A stretch of DNA of 45,416 nt from Ruminococcus sp. (lineage in GTDB: Bacteria > Bacillota > Clostridia > Oscillospirales > Ruminococcaceae). Positions within the stretch are counted from its first letter, which is position 1. Each line of letters begins with the position of its first letter. Of this stretch, positions 10,201 to 17,963 are shown one piece after another. Below the pieces are notes generated by a model. The model searched no databases and was not told where the DNA came from. It saw nothing but the letters and a program-made list of their open reading frames with translations. The stretch is from the NCBI GenBank assembly GCA_017534595.1, contig JAFXVY010000131.1, positions 1 through 45,416 on the forward strand, read 5' to 3'. Both the position numbers and the translations under genes were made by a program.

Positions 10201-13200
10201 CGGCGACGGTGCGCTTGACGTTATGGATACGAACGGAGTCATAAAACATTACACCGCCGAGACTCTCGCCGAAATGACTAATGTACAGAAGACGGCACTC
10301 AGGGTCATGGCAAACGGTGTGACCGTGAAAAACGGCTGCAAGAACTATTCTATTACGGATATCAAGTCTGTATGGGGTAAGGATACAAGCGGCAATATCG
10401 TGCAGTCATACATTTACACGGAACCGGGTGCATCCGAACCTACAACTGTAACATTCCTGCCGGATTCTGAAAAGCTTGATACAAGCACTGCAAGTGATAT
10501 CAAGATCCCGAATGCGCAGTCGTTCTTCCTGATGTCTGTGATGATCAACAGCGGTATGGCAAAGGGAAAAGTTGGATATAATCAGAATTTCCAAGTTTCT
10601 CGTTCTGCTAATTATTCCGGAGTTGCAACAAATCCTACACTTGCTGTTGGCTCGGCTCCAACGGACTATTCTTCTTATGCAGTATATGATAAGCTGGAGA
10701 AAGCTTCGGGTAATAACAGATATACTGAAAGAGTAGGTTATATTGGATTAAACTATACTACTGATACAACAGCCAGGAGAGCAGACAGAAAAAATATGAT
10801 AAGCGGTACATTCACTTTAACCGGAGCCGAAACATATTATCTGCCTGACGGTTACAAGGGATTGGGAAATCTCTATCAGAATGATAGCGACTGCCGGATC
10901 AGCGTTTCAACTTTTGAAGGCAGCGGTAAGACTATATCGCAAAACACCACATATTATTATTATGATAATGACGCAACGTCATATAGTCCATATAGTGCTG
11001 TTACAAACGGCTTTGGACTGATAAACTATAGCGGCAGTGCAGGAACCTATCAGAACTTCTATCTTACTGGAAATGTTAAAACTGATCTGCTCAATTATCT
11101 GACCGGAAGCTTTTATACCACAAAAACAGCCTCGGAATTGGATCCCATTAGCAACAATACTGCAGGAAATAGTAAATATCTGAGTGCAGGAATGCTTATA
11201 GGAACAGTAAATAATGATGTAACTGTTAATAATGTTGCACTTGAAAACATTAATGTTTTTGGTCTTCGTAATACCGGAGGCATGATAGGCTATATTACCG
11301 GCGGAAAAACACTAAATTATTCTGTTGCTACAGATCAGAATAAGGATGCCTATAACTCGGATAAGATCATTGTTCACGGCAGAGCAAGCACCGGAGGCTT
11401 GGTTGGTAAGATAAATACCGGATATGTTAAGGTCAATATGAATAATCATACTTTTAATCTGACCGAAGTTGTTGGCGAATGCTCGGACCGAGGCGGTAAC
11501 TATTACGATTTTGGTGTCGGCGGTTTCATTGGAATGATTAGAGCAGGACAGTCATCAGCTGATTTAAATGCAAACTCATTTAAAAACATTATAATCGGAA
11601 CACCGGATAAAGAGCAAACAGTTAAGTGTGAAAATGCTGACATCTTTACAGCCGGCGTTGTTGGCATAATGAATAAAGCGAAAGGTATTACTATAGAAAA
11701 CTGCACTTTCTATAATCTTTCGGTTAAAGCAAAATTCGGAGCTGCAGGCTTGGTTGCTTTTCCGACTACCTGGACACCGGCGCGTGTAAAAAATACACAT
11801 TTGTACAGCCCGTTGGGTTCAACTATTGAGAGCACAGATGATTTCGCCGGCGGTTTGATCGGAAGCTCGGATCCGCGAAGCGGAGACGCTAATGGAAGCC
11901 AGGAATTCAGGTTTGAAAACTGTTCTGTTGAAGGGTATACTATATCGGGCAAAAGAGGTGCAGGCGGCGTTATTGGATTTAGAGGATCGTCAGTTGATAG
12001 TAGAAGACTGATCCTGAATAATGTTAAAGTTGCTGACTGCACTATTAAGTCGGGAAGAACTGCAGAAATAAGAAACAATAAAACTGTTTATGTCGGTTCT
12101 GCCGGCGGATTGATAGGCGAAATGAACTCGCCGGTCATCGGCTATAATATCCTCATGAAAAATGTGAGAATAGAGCCTATTGTATCCGGTCAGGAAATAC
12201 CCAACAAAGGATATATCTGCGGATATATTACTACAAAGAGTGAAGATGTGACATATTCAGTCGGTACAAATCAGAACAACAATACTAACGCAAGAACAGG
12301 AACCAACCCTACTGTCAAAATAGCCGGCTTAAGCAGACAGGCACAGAATGTTTCGCAGATGGAAGATGATCTTGTCGGCACCTGCAACAACGGCACAGAC
12401 AATATATACGGCACCGGCGGCTATGTCATCTTCGCCGACTACAATGACACCGCAAGCGCGGATGATGCTAACAAGCGGTTCTCTAACGTAACGACTTCGG
12501 GTACGAATGTCAAGACAATGCGAAGCGTTACGACCTATACCGAGAACGGAGTACAGAAGACTGTTTACGGTGACTATTACGCTCCTGACGCAACCAAGGA
12601 AGCTGCGGCGAATTCGGAGAACGGATATACCTACACCGAAAGCGGTATCTCCAAGAACGTTCACAACGAAAACTACCCCTTCGTTACCTCAAATCCGATG
12701 GAGTATATCGACGGGAAATATTATCTGACCGGTGATGCGGTAGGATTCAGTCAGCCGGATTATGCCCACTCGGTATTCAAGACCATCGTTACGGATACTA
12801 CCAACAAGAAGTACACAGGTTACAGCGTTTCGCCGGAGGTCAGGAGCTATATTGAAGAGCACTTCTCTTCGTCTCACAAAGAGTTTATTAAGCTCGAAGA
12901 CGGGATCGAGGACTTCCCGCTGCTCGTGATCGAGGATACCGAGACCGATAAGGTGTCCTCTATGATCAACGGTTATATCAACGCACTGACCAATACGTCT
13001 TACAATTTTGCGGACAATGAGTCAAATTCGGCTGTTTACAAAACTGATATCTGCAAGATGCAGTATGCAGACGGAAAATTCAGCAGAGTCGATGATTCGA
13101 ATGAACCCGACGATGCTAACCTCATTATCTCGGATAAGAAATTTCAGATGGCAGGCAACACCTTTGATACCGGCGAGACTCCTACCTTTACGCTCATCGA

Positions 13201-15520
13201 CGTTCAGTTTTTTGATCCGTCCTCGACAAGCATAGCGTATCATCTGTATGTTCCCGTATATGTAAAGAAACTGCTGGAATATAACTTCTATGCGTCCATT
13301 GCCTCAAATACCGATTACTTCAAGACAGGCGCCGGTTATCAGCTCAAGACTGATACGGGATATTTCGCAGCCAACAAGTTCTTTGAGAATCTCGGCAACC
13401 CCTTGACCCTCGGCTTTGAGTACGTCTATACAAGGACTTCGGGTGAATGGGCAGTCGCTCTGAACAGCGGTGAGAGCATTCTCGTGGATTCCAACTTCTA
13501 CAAGGTCCTTATGGTCACATTTAATAATACTAAGGAGTGGCCGTCGGATCTTCAGCTTGTTCTGGTGGATTCGTCAAATAACGGCAAGAACTATTATCTT
13601 GATCATTCAAACCTTCCGACTCCGCCTTCGGGCAGTGCGGTAACGGTTCAGTTGCAGCTCAACAAGTTCACGGCGGCAGACGGTTCAGGCACATACAAGC
13701 CGGTACCTTTCAACAGCCTTGTTGAAAGCATGACTTTCGATACTTCATCTACTGAAGGAGCACTTATCCGCACGGAAACCCAAACTGTAAGATCCACATT
13801 TGAGTATGGCGGGTATTACTATGAGCCCAAGGGTAATCAGACAGCAAATACATATTATAATGTAACAGGAGTGACGCTGAAGCCCGAACGCTATTACCTC
13901 AGCTTCTTCACCAAGAAGATGCCGGGTCCCGGCGAGACCGGCTATAACGAAACAGATTACAATAAGATCTACTACTATGCGATAGGCTCAAAGGGCAAGT
14001 TTGAGAAAAATGATAACAGTGGTGACGGAAACAGCTCTATTACTGATGAAAACTGGCATCCTAACAAGCTCGTAAACAATGCATTCCCTTATCTGATGCT
14101 CGGAAACCTCTACGATACCACACTCGATGTCGATGTTGATTCCGCCAAGAGCGACAAGCTCATGACCAACATCAACAACTACATGAAGATCACCATGACC
14201 TCTACCGTTCAGCTGACACAGTCTGCACGGAGCAACGAAGCCGTTACCAGTGCATTCAAGCTGCTGCCGGGTGAGATCGCGAACATCTCCCAGTGCTTCC
14301 TTATGGCATACAGTATGCTTGATGAGATCGGCGCAGATGAACAGGTAGGTATCGTCAAGGGCGCAGGTACCGTGGCCGGAACTACCTATTACGCAGCAGG
14401 CGGCGTGTACGATTTCAGTAATGCGGATGAACAAGTGGTTTTGGCTGAGGCTGCGAGGTTCGATGCGGCCAAGGAGGACATCTACAATGCCGACAACGTC
14501 AAGGAGACCAACAACTACCTCCAGCTCGGCAACGATGTCAACCTGCTCGACTATCTCTGGAATGAAAACAACAACTATGCAGTAACGCTGCAGACCTACT
14601 TTGAGTATCTGTACGGACCTACGGGTCTGGCGTCTCAGTTCCCGAACTGGGACAGCACAGACACAGAGCATCCTCTCGGCTCCAAGGTCATAGGCTACTC
14701 CAACATCTCGTCCACGAGCGAGAGTGCGGCGTACAGTGCCACATCTATCAAGTGGGATCCCGAGGGCAACGAACGTTACTATACCGAGGGTACCTCCAAG
14801 TCGGCTGTTCTCACATATAATATGGTAGAGAAGCTGGCTGTCGATACCGACGGCATGACGGAGGCTGAGGCCGCAGAGGCGGAGGAGGCCTTCAAGAAGG
14901 AAAAGGCCGACGGCAAATACCGTTCGCTCGGCGTGAACGCGCTGACGGACACCAAGGGTCATATAACAGCGAGAGCGGACTACGACGTTTCGGTGCTGCC
15001 TTCACAGGGAGATTACATCGAGCTGACGATGACCCTCTCGAGAAAGCAGAGCTATGTACGGCCTGCGGAGGATGACCCCGCCAACGAGGGCACGGTGCTG
15101 GAGATAGACGACTATATCTCCGGGCTCAAGATCTACGGCAAGAACAACAGCGTGCTCTTCGATCAGGATAAGATCCTTGACGGCACGGCTGTCCCGCAGG
15201 AGGGCGTGACCGCCTCGATATCCAAGGTCGTAAGCGAAAGCAAGACGATCGCTGCGGGCTATATCTACGTGCTCAGAGTGCGCAAGGATCTCGTTGAGAT
15301 GCTTACCGAGGACAGCACCGACCGCTACGTCTTCAGGATGGATTACGACATCCTGACCGGCGACGGCACAGATAAGTGGAACGAGCAGTACTCCAACTAC
15401 AAGGTATCGCTCACCGCGGTGATGTTCAGAGAAGGGGAGTCCGCTCACCTCAAGAATTCCTACGACAGCGACCACCTGATCTATACAAATGCGAAGGTGC
15501 AGTCGAAGGTAATTGACTGA
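4280..15520 (+). CDS. Giant GLUG-repeat surface protein, 3746 aa
   Basis: A very large secreted, probably adhesive protein. ATG 4280 is preferred over ATGs at 4271 and 4274 because GGGAG lies 10 nt upstream. The signal peptide (NKRLYKILHSNKAKRIV then a hydrophobic AAAALAMFF) probably ends near the ASA at about 50. More than 20 copies of a G-G-[LIVF]-[IVA]-G motif spaced 30-60 residues apart occur at roughly 210-580, 770-970, 1835-1885 and 2300-2615. Examples are GGLAGYVG, GGLFGTLK, GGLLGEAS, GGLIGQVL and GGLVGKIN. This is the GLUG-motif pattern of long right-handed beta-helix proteins. A typical leader of such blocks, F-S-G-C-G-T-Y-N-D-P-Y-I-I-T-T, lies near 1595-1610. The C-terminal 1100 residues lack the motif and look like beta-sandwich material. 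No LPXTG, dockerin, SLH or choline-binding repeats are visible, so surface retention is unexplained. Composition varies along the gene. It closes the operon begun at 795. Confidence 0.85.
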   Translation: MNKRLYKILHSNKAKRIVSAAAALAMFFEVLPMPEIGTKINEWGSTIFASAAVEQDPDFPRGTITVELKNLQRYSQAYRDYPAYHQNDIITIAPAAGDRPELDINSFKSLGTEEYPFNGQIKLSSTFSTMVLNIDAPLFDYVYDSVLLNENTSSRPFKLSRLYKTSNQNEPLLARNIVHNEDKEDVTSYSKTWYVEVLAPSTGSSPNLTSFGGFIGTMYKDFDGIDPEISPSCTGGASLSVNASLYGASGSTSELKSTGNLGLLCGRMEDDTVLNFTLTSDRKITGFATSSGDVGGLAGYVGKGASLTYSGPSDIIQGSATISTKASGYAGGIVGRNCDAEISLPSGVWPITQTIKGALGAGGVYGYFANETKALVNDTLDDSFRASKYTINCTLQGTGYVGGLFGTLKSKQDIEINVDNDVISSHSVSKATAYGGLIGKYTVDSLDHALTINGTANKSVSTANAGTSDYYGGGIGEIDSSATSYVRFKDFTLSSADNTGTLTFGGLVASADNAFVESIDSTIALKANEKFKGGGLVGHLDHGVLKMSGVTDLSQAQAAQPSAKESDGELNNVGQLVGYRDDALIYGTSDWQFHRSTTAAQVDDIGGWGEVIRLSGSGLSGLLTEDADTHIITVAQPKTTILSLLDFAAAALCFQIDGSKNPYVSFSGVTYADPDDSDSVGSGLTWDTIREATITLGCNIDLTGTGFTGLTRDNDVGTVDKKHIFSGTLTSDSTKRTVTLAVGEYYGYRNGAALAAHAEGDGTIYRHSYNGFVGELKGTKNDDTDAPAVINNIIFNGSVYLKAQKGMYAGSAAAYASGSITMTHIESSAAFHHGSGGNLSIGGLLGEASNNIGNMTFSDCDVECHISGNGSNGTSLFLGGVVGRINDIANNTKTWNFSDINISGSIASSFGVSYNRMGGLIAAISPCSVGEDVETNRTLNLNGITVDGLILSASKGSNENAVAPITLGGLLGYSWDNVNADFNEIDVKNSTLTLSNAASGTGDTAGLVYEGTGHWTVDASEDIKITDITVTNGGRSFGMFVNKAFHGYKTDSDSSALFLEIKDTGAYVININETSHPLPTFTTFDEFAAYSAYYRDKDGVRYDYPDGDTNNKYVLQNGAAVISIKTDVTPKGLYMDNGENPSHSYTAQTSKGNTANPYTRYYYNLDDLTTDDEPGALLMRWGVRRYAHNSIKACFDNGGAFTDSTIPNGTYDMQGYSWYPVDIDSSVTVNGTFKFYNKEFEVSETEAYERATDTLNDNYDSESNHKYNRSSLSPMTQHHLLQNGLFRNVNPNITLTVGTVTLQGNVGKTSYGSGALICGRVQGAQDKKAKVNVTGSIVLEQVYVHDISTAFSEYAPLAINKVGDHTELNISANTSTEIFYSEIDSSNESDYPGIVLSGGYPKAATSLIGDVGLSPAPIGITLNFSKMVLDGRTAGIKNNSGNVDSSMNSIYDSVYGSEKSVFTKSTFLNSFKYDSGSFGKYDFTWDEDWKTKKVVIPGVGTFYVAPHAVTYGKELGYTKPYYETTVVTEYPDEELWYSGQDHATGKYTNPDNDNDTTGWYSENFVNDFLPYVATDYNEENKTHQIQVNHTSAAFSGCGTYNDPYIITTEAQLVSISKILRGSHSSFKVAIPLNNSSKPDITVTWHNNSKTFNGEKGHATFEYKEPKSYSGTSTTQKVDENNEPVFDGNGDPVYETYTITYPKGYYRVGYTLPTAEGTTITEGDNYKSVTTIEKYLAGAYYKIGAVDKIEITSGDFKGLGYIGSEGNSYKHAMFRGVFIGDNKEIVNKTKYPFISASNGCVVKDLTLKVASTTAESKYDIPITGKTDTYNAQSQIAYGGLIGQVLGGDTIIDNVLVDYSGFTAKIKANGTKAQLAPIGGYVGVVANGGIIFRNMSVRAATYETKGLKNSMLTATGLESTSTVGYTKMLDDVAKYDSTAGSGGWLYVNPVIGRVINGYAVTESDIYRPFENGYREYGDGALDVMDTNGVIKHYTAETLAEMTNVQKTALRVMANGVTVKNGCKNYSITDIKSVWGKDTSGNIVQSYIYTEPGASEPTTVTFLPDSEKLDTSTASDIKIPNAQSFFLMSVMINSGMAKGKVGYNQNFQVSRSANYSGVATNPTLAVGSAPTDYSSYAVYDKLEKASGNNRYTERVGYIGLNYTTDTTARRADRKNMISGTFTLTGAETYYLPDGYKGLGNLYQNDSDCRISVSTFEGSGKTISQNTTYYYYDNDATSYSPYSAVTNGFGLINYSGSAGTYQNFYLTGNVKTDLLNYLTGSFYTTKTASELDPISNNTAGNSKYLSAGMLIGTVNNDVTVNNVALENINVFGLRNTGGMIGYITGGKTLNYSVATDQNKDAYNSDKIIVHGRASTGGLVGKINTGYVKVNMNNHTFNLTEVVGECSDRGGNYYDFGVGGFIGMIRAGQSSADLNANSFKNIIIGTPDKEQTVKCENADIFTAGVVGIMNKAKGITIENCTFYNLSVKAKFGAAGLVAFPTTWTPARVKNTHLYSPLGSTIESTDDFAGGLIGSSDPRSGDANGSQEFRFENCSVEGYTISGKRGAGGVIGFRGSSVDSRRLILNNVKVADCTIKSGRTAEIRNNKTVYVGSAGGLIGEMNSPVIGYNILMKNVRIEPIVSGQEIPNKGYICGYITTKSEDVTYSVGTNQNNNTNARTGTNPTVKIAGLSRQAQNVSQMEDDLVGTCNNGTDNIYGTGGYVIFADYNDTASADDANKRFSNVTTSGTNVKTMRSVTTYTENGVQKTVYGDYYAPDATKEAAANSENGYTYTESGISKNVHNENYPFVTSNPMEYIDGKYYLTGDAVGFSQPDYAHSVFKTIVTDTTNKKYTGYSVSPEVRSYIEEHFSSSHKEFIKLEDGIEDFPLLVIEDTETDKVSSMINGYINALTNTSYNFADNESNSAVYKTDICKMQYADGKFSRVDDSNEPDDANLIISDKKFQMAGNTFDTGETPTFTLIDVQFFDPSSTSIAYHLYVPVYVKKLLEYNFYASIASNTDYFKTGAGYQLKTDTGYFAANKFFENLGNPLTLGFEYVYTRTSGEWAVALNSGESILVDSNFYKVLMVTFNNTKEWPSDLQLVLVDSSNNGKNYYLDHSNLPTPPSGSAVTVQLQLNKFTAADGSGTYKPVPFNSLVESMTFDTSSTEGALIRTETQTVRSTFEYGGYYYEPKGNQTANTYYNVTGVTLKPERYYLSFFTKKMPGPGETGYNETDYNKIYYYAIGSKGKFEKNDNSGDGNSSITDENWHPNKLVNNAFPYLMLGNLYDTTLDVDVDSAKSDKLMTNINNYMKITMTSTVQLTQSARSNEAVTSAFKLLPGEIANISQCFLMAYSMLDEIGADEQVGIVKGAGTVAGTTYYAAGGVYDFSNADEQVVLAEAARFDAAKEDIYNADNVKETNNYLQLGNDVNLLDYLWNENNNYAVTLQTYFEYLYGPTGLASQFPNWDSTDTEHPLGSKVIGYSNISSTSESAAYSATSIKWDPEGNERYYTEGTSKSAVLTYNMVEKLAVDTDGMTEAEAAEAEEAFKKEKADGKYRSLGVNALTDTKGHITARADYDVSVLPSQGDYIELTMTLSRKQSYVRPAEDDPANEGTVLEIDDYISGLKIYGKNNSVLFDQDKILDGTAVPQEGVTASISKVVSESKTIAAGYIYVLRVRKDLVEMLTEDSTDRYVFRMDYDILTGDGTDKWNEQYSNYKVSLTAVMFREGESAHLKNSYDSDHLIYTNAKVQSKVID

Positions 15521-15551
15521 CAGGCGGCCTGATCCATACGGTCAAAGACCT

Positions 15552-15574
15552 GCCCCGGAGACCCTTTCCGGGGC
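15552..15574 (+). terminator. Hairpin after the giant gene, poor U-tract
   Basis: GCCCCGGA and TCCGGGGC form a perfect 8-bp stem with a 7-nt loop, 31 nt after the stop. The following bases are CGGGGAAAAGG, not a T-run, so classical intrinsic termination on this strand is doubtful. It may stabilise the mRNA 3' end. The rest of the 15521-15869 gap is AT-rich and contains the promoter listed next. Confidence 0.4.
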
Positions 15575-15728
15575 GGGGAAAAGGCCGAAATAATTGTTAA
15601 ATATGTACACTTTAACACAATTAAACAGCGTGGAATGGCAATGTTAGGTAAAATAGCACATAAACGTATACCCTTCTTGTGCATTTAACTGATTTTGCGG
15701 TTAAATAAATGAACAAATCGCGAAACGC

Positions 15729-15757
15729 TTGACATTCATAACAAAATCCGTTATAAT
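15729..15757 (+). promoter_or_regulatory. Perfect-consensus sigma-A promoter of the small subunit gene
   Basis: TTGACA (15729-15734), a 17-nt spacer and TATAAT (15752-15757) match the full consensus at all twelve positions. About 105 nt of leader precede ATG 15870. This implies strong expression independent of the upstream operon. Confidence 0.9.
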
Positions 15758-15869
15758 TAAATCAAGATAATTGATAGATAACTACTATCGGCAAGCAATT
15801 TAAGAATTATGAAAGGGTGCTCGGCGATCCAAAGCAGCCGAAATCTACGAAAGAGAAAGGAAAATGATT

Positions 15870-16661
15870 ATGAAAACTACAAAGAAAAGCAAGGCTTCAA
15901 GGAAGCTCCTGCCGGCTATCGCAATGCTGGCTATGTCCGCAACAATGCTTGCGACATCAACATACGCATGGTTCACAATGAACACTACGGTTACCGTAGA
16001 TGGCTTTAAGCTTACTGCAAAGGCAGACTCCACCTATCTTATCATAGGACCTGAGAGTACTGTTACAGGCTTACAGGCAGAAAATAGGAAAGAGTACACC
16101 TATGCTGCTTCGGCTGCTGAACTGGAAGTGTTCCCGTCTGCACATACTAATGCTGTAACTAACACTACTACTGCAGGTGCCACTGCAGATGACAAGGTTA
16201 CTAACTGGTATTATAAGTATGCAGATGTGCCCACTGCCTCCGCATCTACATCGGCTGCAAGAGACATAGCCGATGATGTATTTGAGACAGACTACGTTCT
16301 TCACAGGACAATTTATGTAACTCTCGCCAAGGGCTCTGAGGATGCTTCAAATCTCAGATGTACAAATGCAGAGTTTACTACCACTAATGTTAAGACTGGT
16401 GAGGCCGAAACATTTGACGCTGTTACAGTTCTTGTAACTTCTGCAACTGCTCTCGATGAGGAAGATGCCGGCAGCAATTTTACTCTTGGAAACACTGTAC
16501 TTGCTGCTACTGTTACTGACCAGGCAGTAATTCCTCTTGATGTGTGGATTTACTACAATGGTAATGATGCAAGCGTATTTACTAACAATGTTGCAAATCT
16601 CGAAGGTGCAACCCTTGCGCTCGAGTTCCAGGTTGATTACACTCCTGCAATGAATTCATAA
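15870..16661 (+). CDS. TasA/camelysin-like SipW-dependent surface subunit, 263 aa
   Basis: A probable major filament or surface-layer subunit. ATG 15870 is chosen over ATG 15864 because GAGAAAGG lies 9 nt upstream of it. The signal peptide has a basic n-region (KTTKKSKASRK), a hydrophobic core at 13-30 and the junction S-T-Y-A33-W34-F35-T, characteristic of SipW-type substrates. The mature part is small, Thr/Ala/Asp-rich and nearly Cys-free, with a strand-rich start (TVTVDGFKLTAKA) and a C-terminal block VWIYYNGNDASVF followed by LALEFQVDY. The protein encoded at 17964 shares this block (VVIWLEGNDPDC then MKLSMNFSI). It sits alone between a perfect-consensus promoter and a strong terminator, as expected for an abundant structural protein. 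Assignment to the TasA/camelysin group rests on signal, size and context, not an alignment. Confidence 0.75.
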   Translation: MKTTKKSKASRKLLPAIAMLAMSATMLATSTYAWFTMNTTVTVDGFKLTAKADSTYLIIGPESTVTGLQAENRKEYTYAASAAELEVFPSAHTNAVTNTTTAGATADDKVTNWYYKYADVPTASASTSAARDIADDVFETDYVLHRTIYVTLAKGSEDASNLRCTNAEFTTTNVKTGEAETFDAVTVLVTSATALDEEDAGSNFTLGNTVLAATVTDQAVIPLDVWIYYNGNDASVFTNNVANLEGATLALEFQVDYTPAMNS

Positions 16662-16708
16662 TCCTAAGACCGTGATTTGAACTGACTATAACCCCTAAAA
16701 CACAAAAT

Positions 16709-16740
16709 CCCCCCTCCCCACGGAGGGGGTTTTTCTTTTT
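16709..16740 (+). terminator. Strong rho-independent terminator of the small subunit gene
   Basis: CCCCCTCC and GGAGGGGG form an 8-bp GC-only stem around CCAC, followed by TTTTTCTTTTT, 48 nt after the stop codon. Confidence 0.92.
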
Positions 16741-16836
16741 GCCGGCTTTTTTGCCGTTCTGAGAACGAACTTCCAATAAATAGTTAATATATTTGTTTTG
16801 CAGAAGAAAAATATTCAAAAAATACGGCCCGTTTCA

Positions 16837-16865
16837 TCGACAAATTGTGCAGTTTGGTGTATAAT
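16837..16865 (+). promoter_or_regulatory. Promoter of the EAL-like gene and possibly the downstream block
   Basis: TCGACA (16837-16842, five of six consensus) and TATAAT (16860-16865) are 17 nt apart, about 60 nt before the TTG start at 16926. No other clear promoter was seen before 24.8 kb. Confidence 0.7.
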
Positions 16866-16925
16866 AAACTTGACTAACTATGTATCGAATTTGCGCTGTT
16901 TTGTGCTTGAAAGGGGGCGTTCGCA

Positions 16926-17690
16926 TTGGCAGACGAAATACAGACCCTGGTGGGCGGTCTGCGGGCCATTGAGCTTTATTACCGGCCGATCAGGGAGATC
17001 GCAAGCGGTAATACCGTGTTCTTTCAGTCTCAGACAAGGCTGAATACCCCCGGCCTCGGCGTGCTGACCCCCGAAAACTTCCGGGACGTCGCCGAGATCA
17101 CAAACCAGTGCATAACCCTCTTTGAGCTCGAATTCGGGCAGCTGCTCGAGGCGGCCAAGAAATTCACCGACCGCGACGTAAGCTTCAACTGGCTCTCGGT
17201 CTATATGCCCGCCGACTATCTGCGGGATATACGTGCCGAAAAGAACGTCGTTGAGTTCTGCCAGAAGGCCGAGGTGCATACCAATAGGGTGTGCTTCGCG
17301 GTCTCCGGAAAGCTCCTCGAGGAGCAGGACGGGCGCGCCGCTATGGTCATCAAGAACCTCAGAAACCGAGGCTTCCACTTCATGCTCACCGGCTTCGGCG
17401 CAGATTCCTGCCCCATGATGAAGCTCTCTGAGTTCCCCGTCGATTACGTCATGCTCTCGCCGGAGGTAGCCGATTTCCTCGGCAAGACCCCGAGATCCGA
17501 GGGCGCGGTCAAGTCGATAGTCGAGTTCGTCGGCGAGCTCGACGCCACCGCTATCGCCGACGGCGTCAGAAACGCCCCCGCCGCAGAGGCGCTGTTCAGC
17601 TTCGGCTGCAATTACGTCTGCGGCTCCCTCGCCGGTAAATACGTCGGCGAGCGATATGTCAGAAAGAAAAACGACGACGAGAAGTCCTGA
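16926..17690 (+). CDS. Degenerate EAL-domain protein, 254 aa (predicted catalytically inactive)
   Basis: A single-domain EAL-fold protein. EAL enzymes hydrolyse cyclic di-GMP with conserved acidic metal ligands. Here the fold signatures align but the catalytic residues are lost. The EALLR motif after YYRPIREIASGNTVFF reads QSQTRL, the D-D-F-G-T-G motif reads L-T-G-F-G-A-D, the A-E-G-V-E motif reads I-A-D-G-V-R, and the C-terminal L-G-C-D-x-x-Q-G reads F-G-C-N-Y-V-C-G. The start is TTG 16926, with AAGGGGG 8 nt upstream; no ATG fits the ribosome site. It has no membrane helix or partner GGDEF domain. Inactive EAL proteins can act as cyclic di-GMP receptors or protein-interaction modules, but binding residues look eroded too. 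The location upstream of peptidase and filament genes suggests regulation or scaffolding of the surface system. Confidence 0.8.
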   Translation: MADEIQTLVGGLRAIELYYRPIREIASGNTVFFQSQTRLNTPGLGVLTPENFRDVAEITNQCITLFELEFGQLLEAAKKFTDRDVSFNWLSVYMPADYLRDIRAEKNVVEFCQKAEVHTNRVCFAVSGKLLEEQDGRAAMVIKNLRNRGFHFMLTGFGADSCPMMKLSEFPVDYVMLSPEVADFLGKTPRSEGAVKSIVEFVGELDATAIADGVRNAPAAEALFSFGCNYVCGSLAGKYVGERYVRKKNDDEKS

Positions 17691-17746
17691 TATGCCGGCT
17701 CGCAGACCCCGGGCGCAGATTTGAACGCCCTCCGGCAGTAAACAGA

Positions 17747-17933
17747 AAACAGCTTCCGGCGGGAAAATGTTATCCCCGCCGCAGGTGTGGAGAGTATCTT
17801 TTACGCACCACCCCGAGCTGCCGCGGGCAGCGTATTGAAACAGCTTCCGGCGGGAAAATGTTATCCCCCCCGCCGCAGGCGGGGAGGATATCTTTTCCCG
17901 CATACCGCCGAGCTGCCGCAGGCAGCGAGGTAT
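17747..17933 (+). repeat. Two-copy tandem intergenic repeat, about 91 nt per unit
   Basis: Unit 1 is 17747-17837 and unit 2 is 17838 to about 17933. Both begin AAACAGCTTCCGGCGGGAAA and continue ATGTTATCCCC, then CGCCGCAGG, then TATCTTTT, then a CGAGCTGCCGC-GGCAGCG hairpin. Unit 2 has small insertions and substitutions. The units are GC-rich and palindromic, and lie in the 273-bp gap before the gene at 17964. They resemble a REP-like or small mobile intergenic element. No terminal duplication is evident. Confidence 0.85.
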
Positions 17934-17963
17934 AAAACTTGACAAATAAAGGAGAAATGCGCT

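Noticed and set aside
4280-15520. LPXTG, dockerin or SLH anchoring of the giant protein
   Set aside because: The C-terminus was read for these motifs and none is present.
17747-17933. CRISPR array
   Set aside because: Only two long imperfect units directly adjacent, without spacers of constant length and without cas genes.
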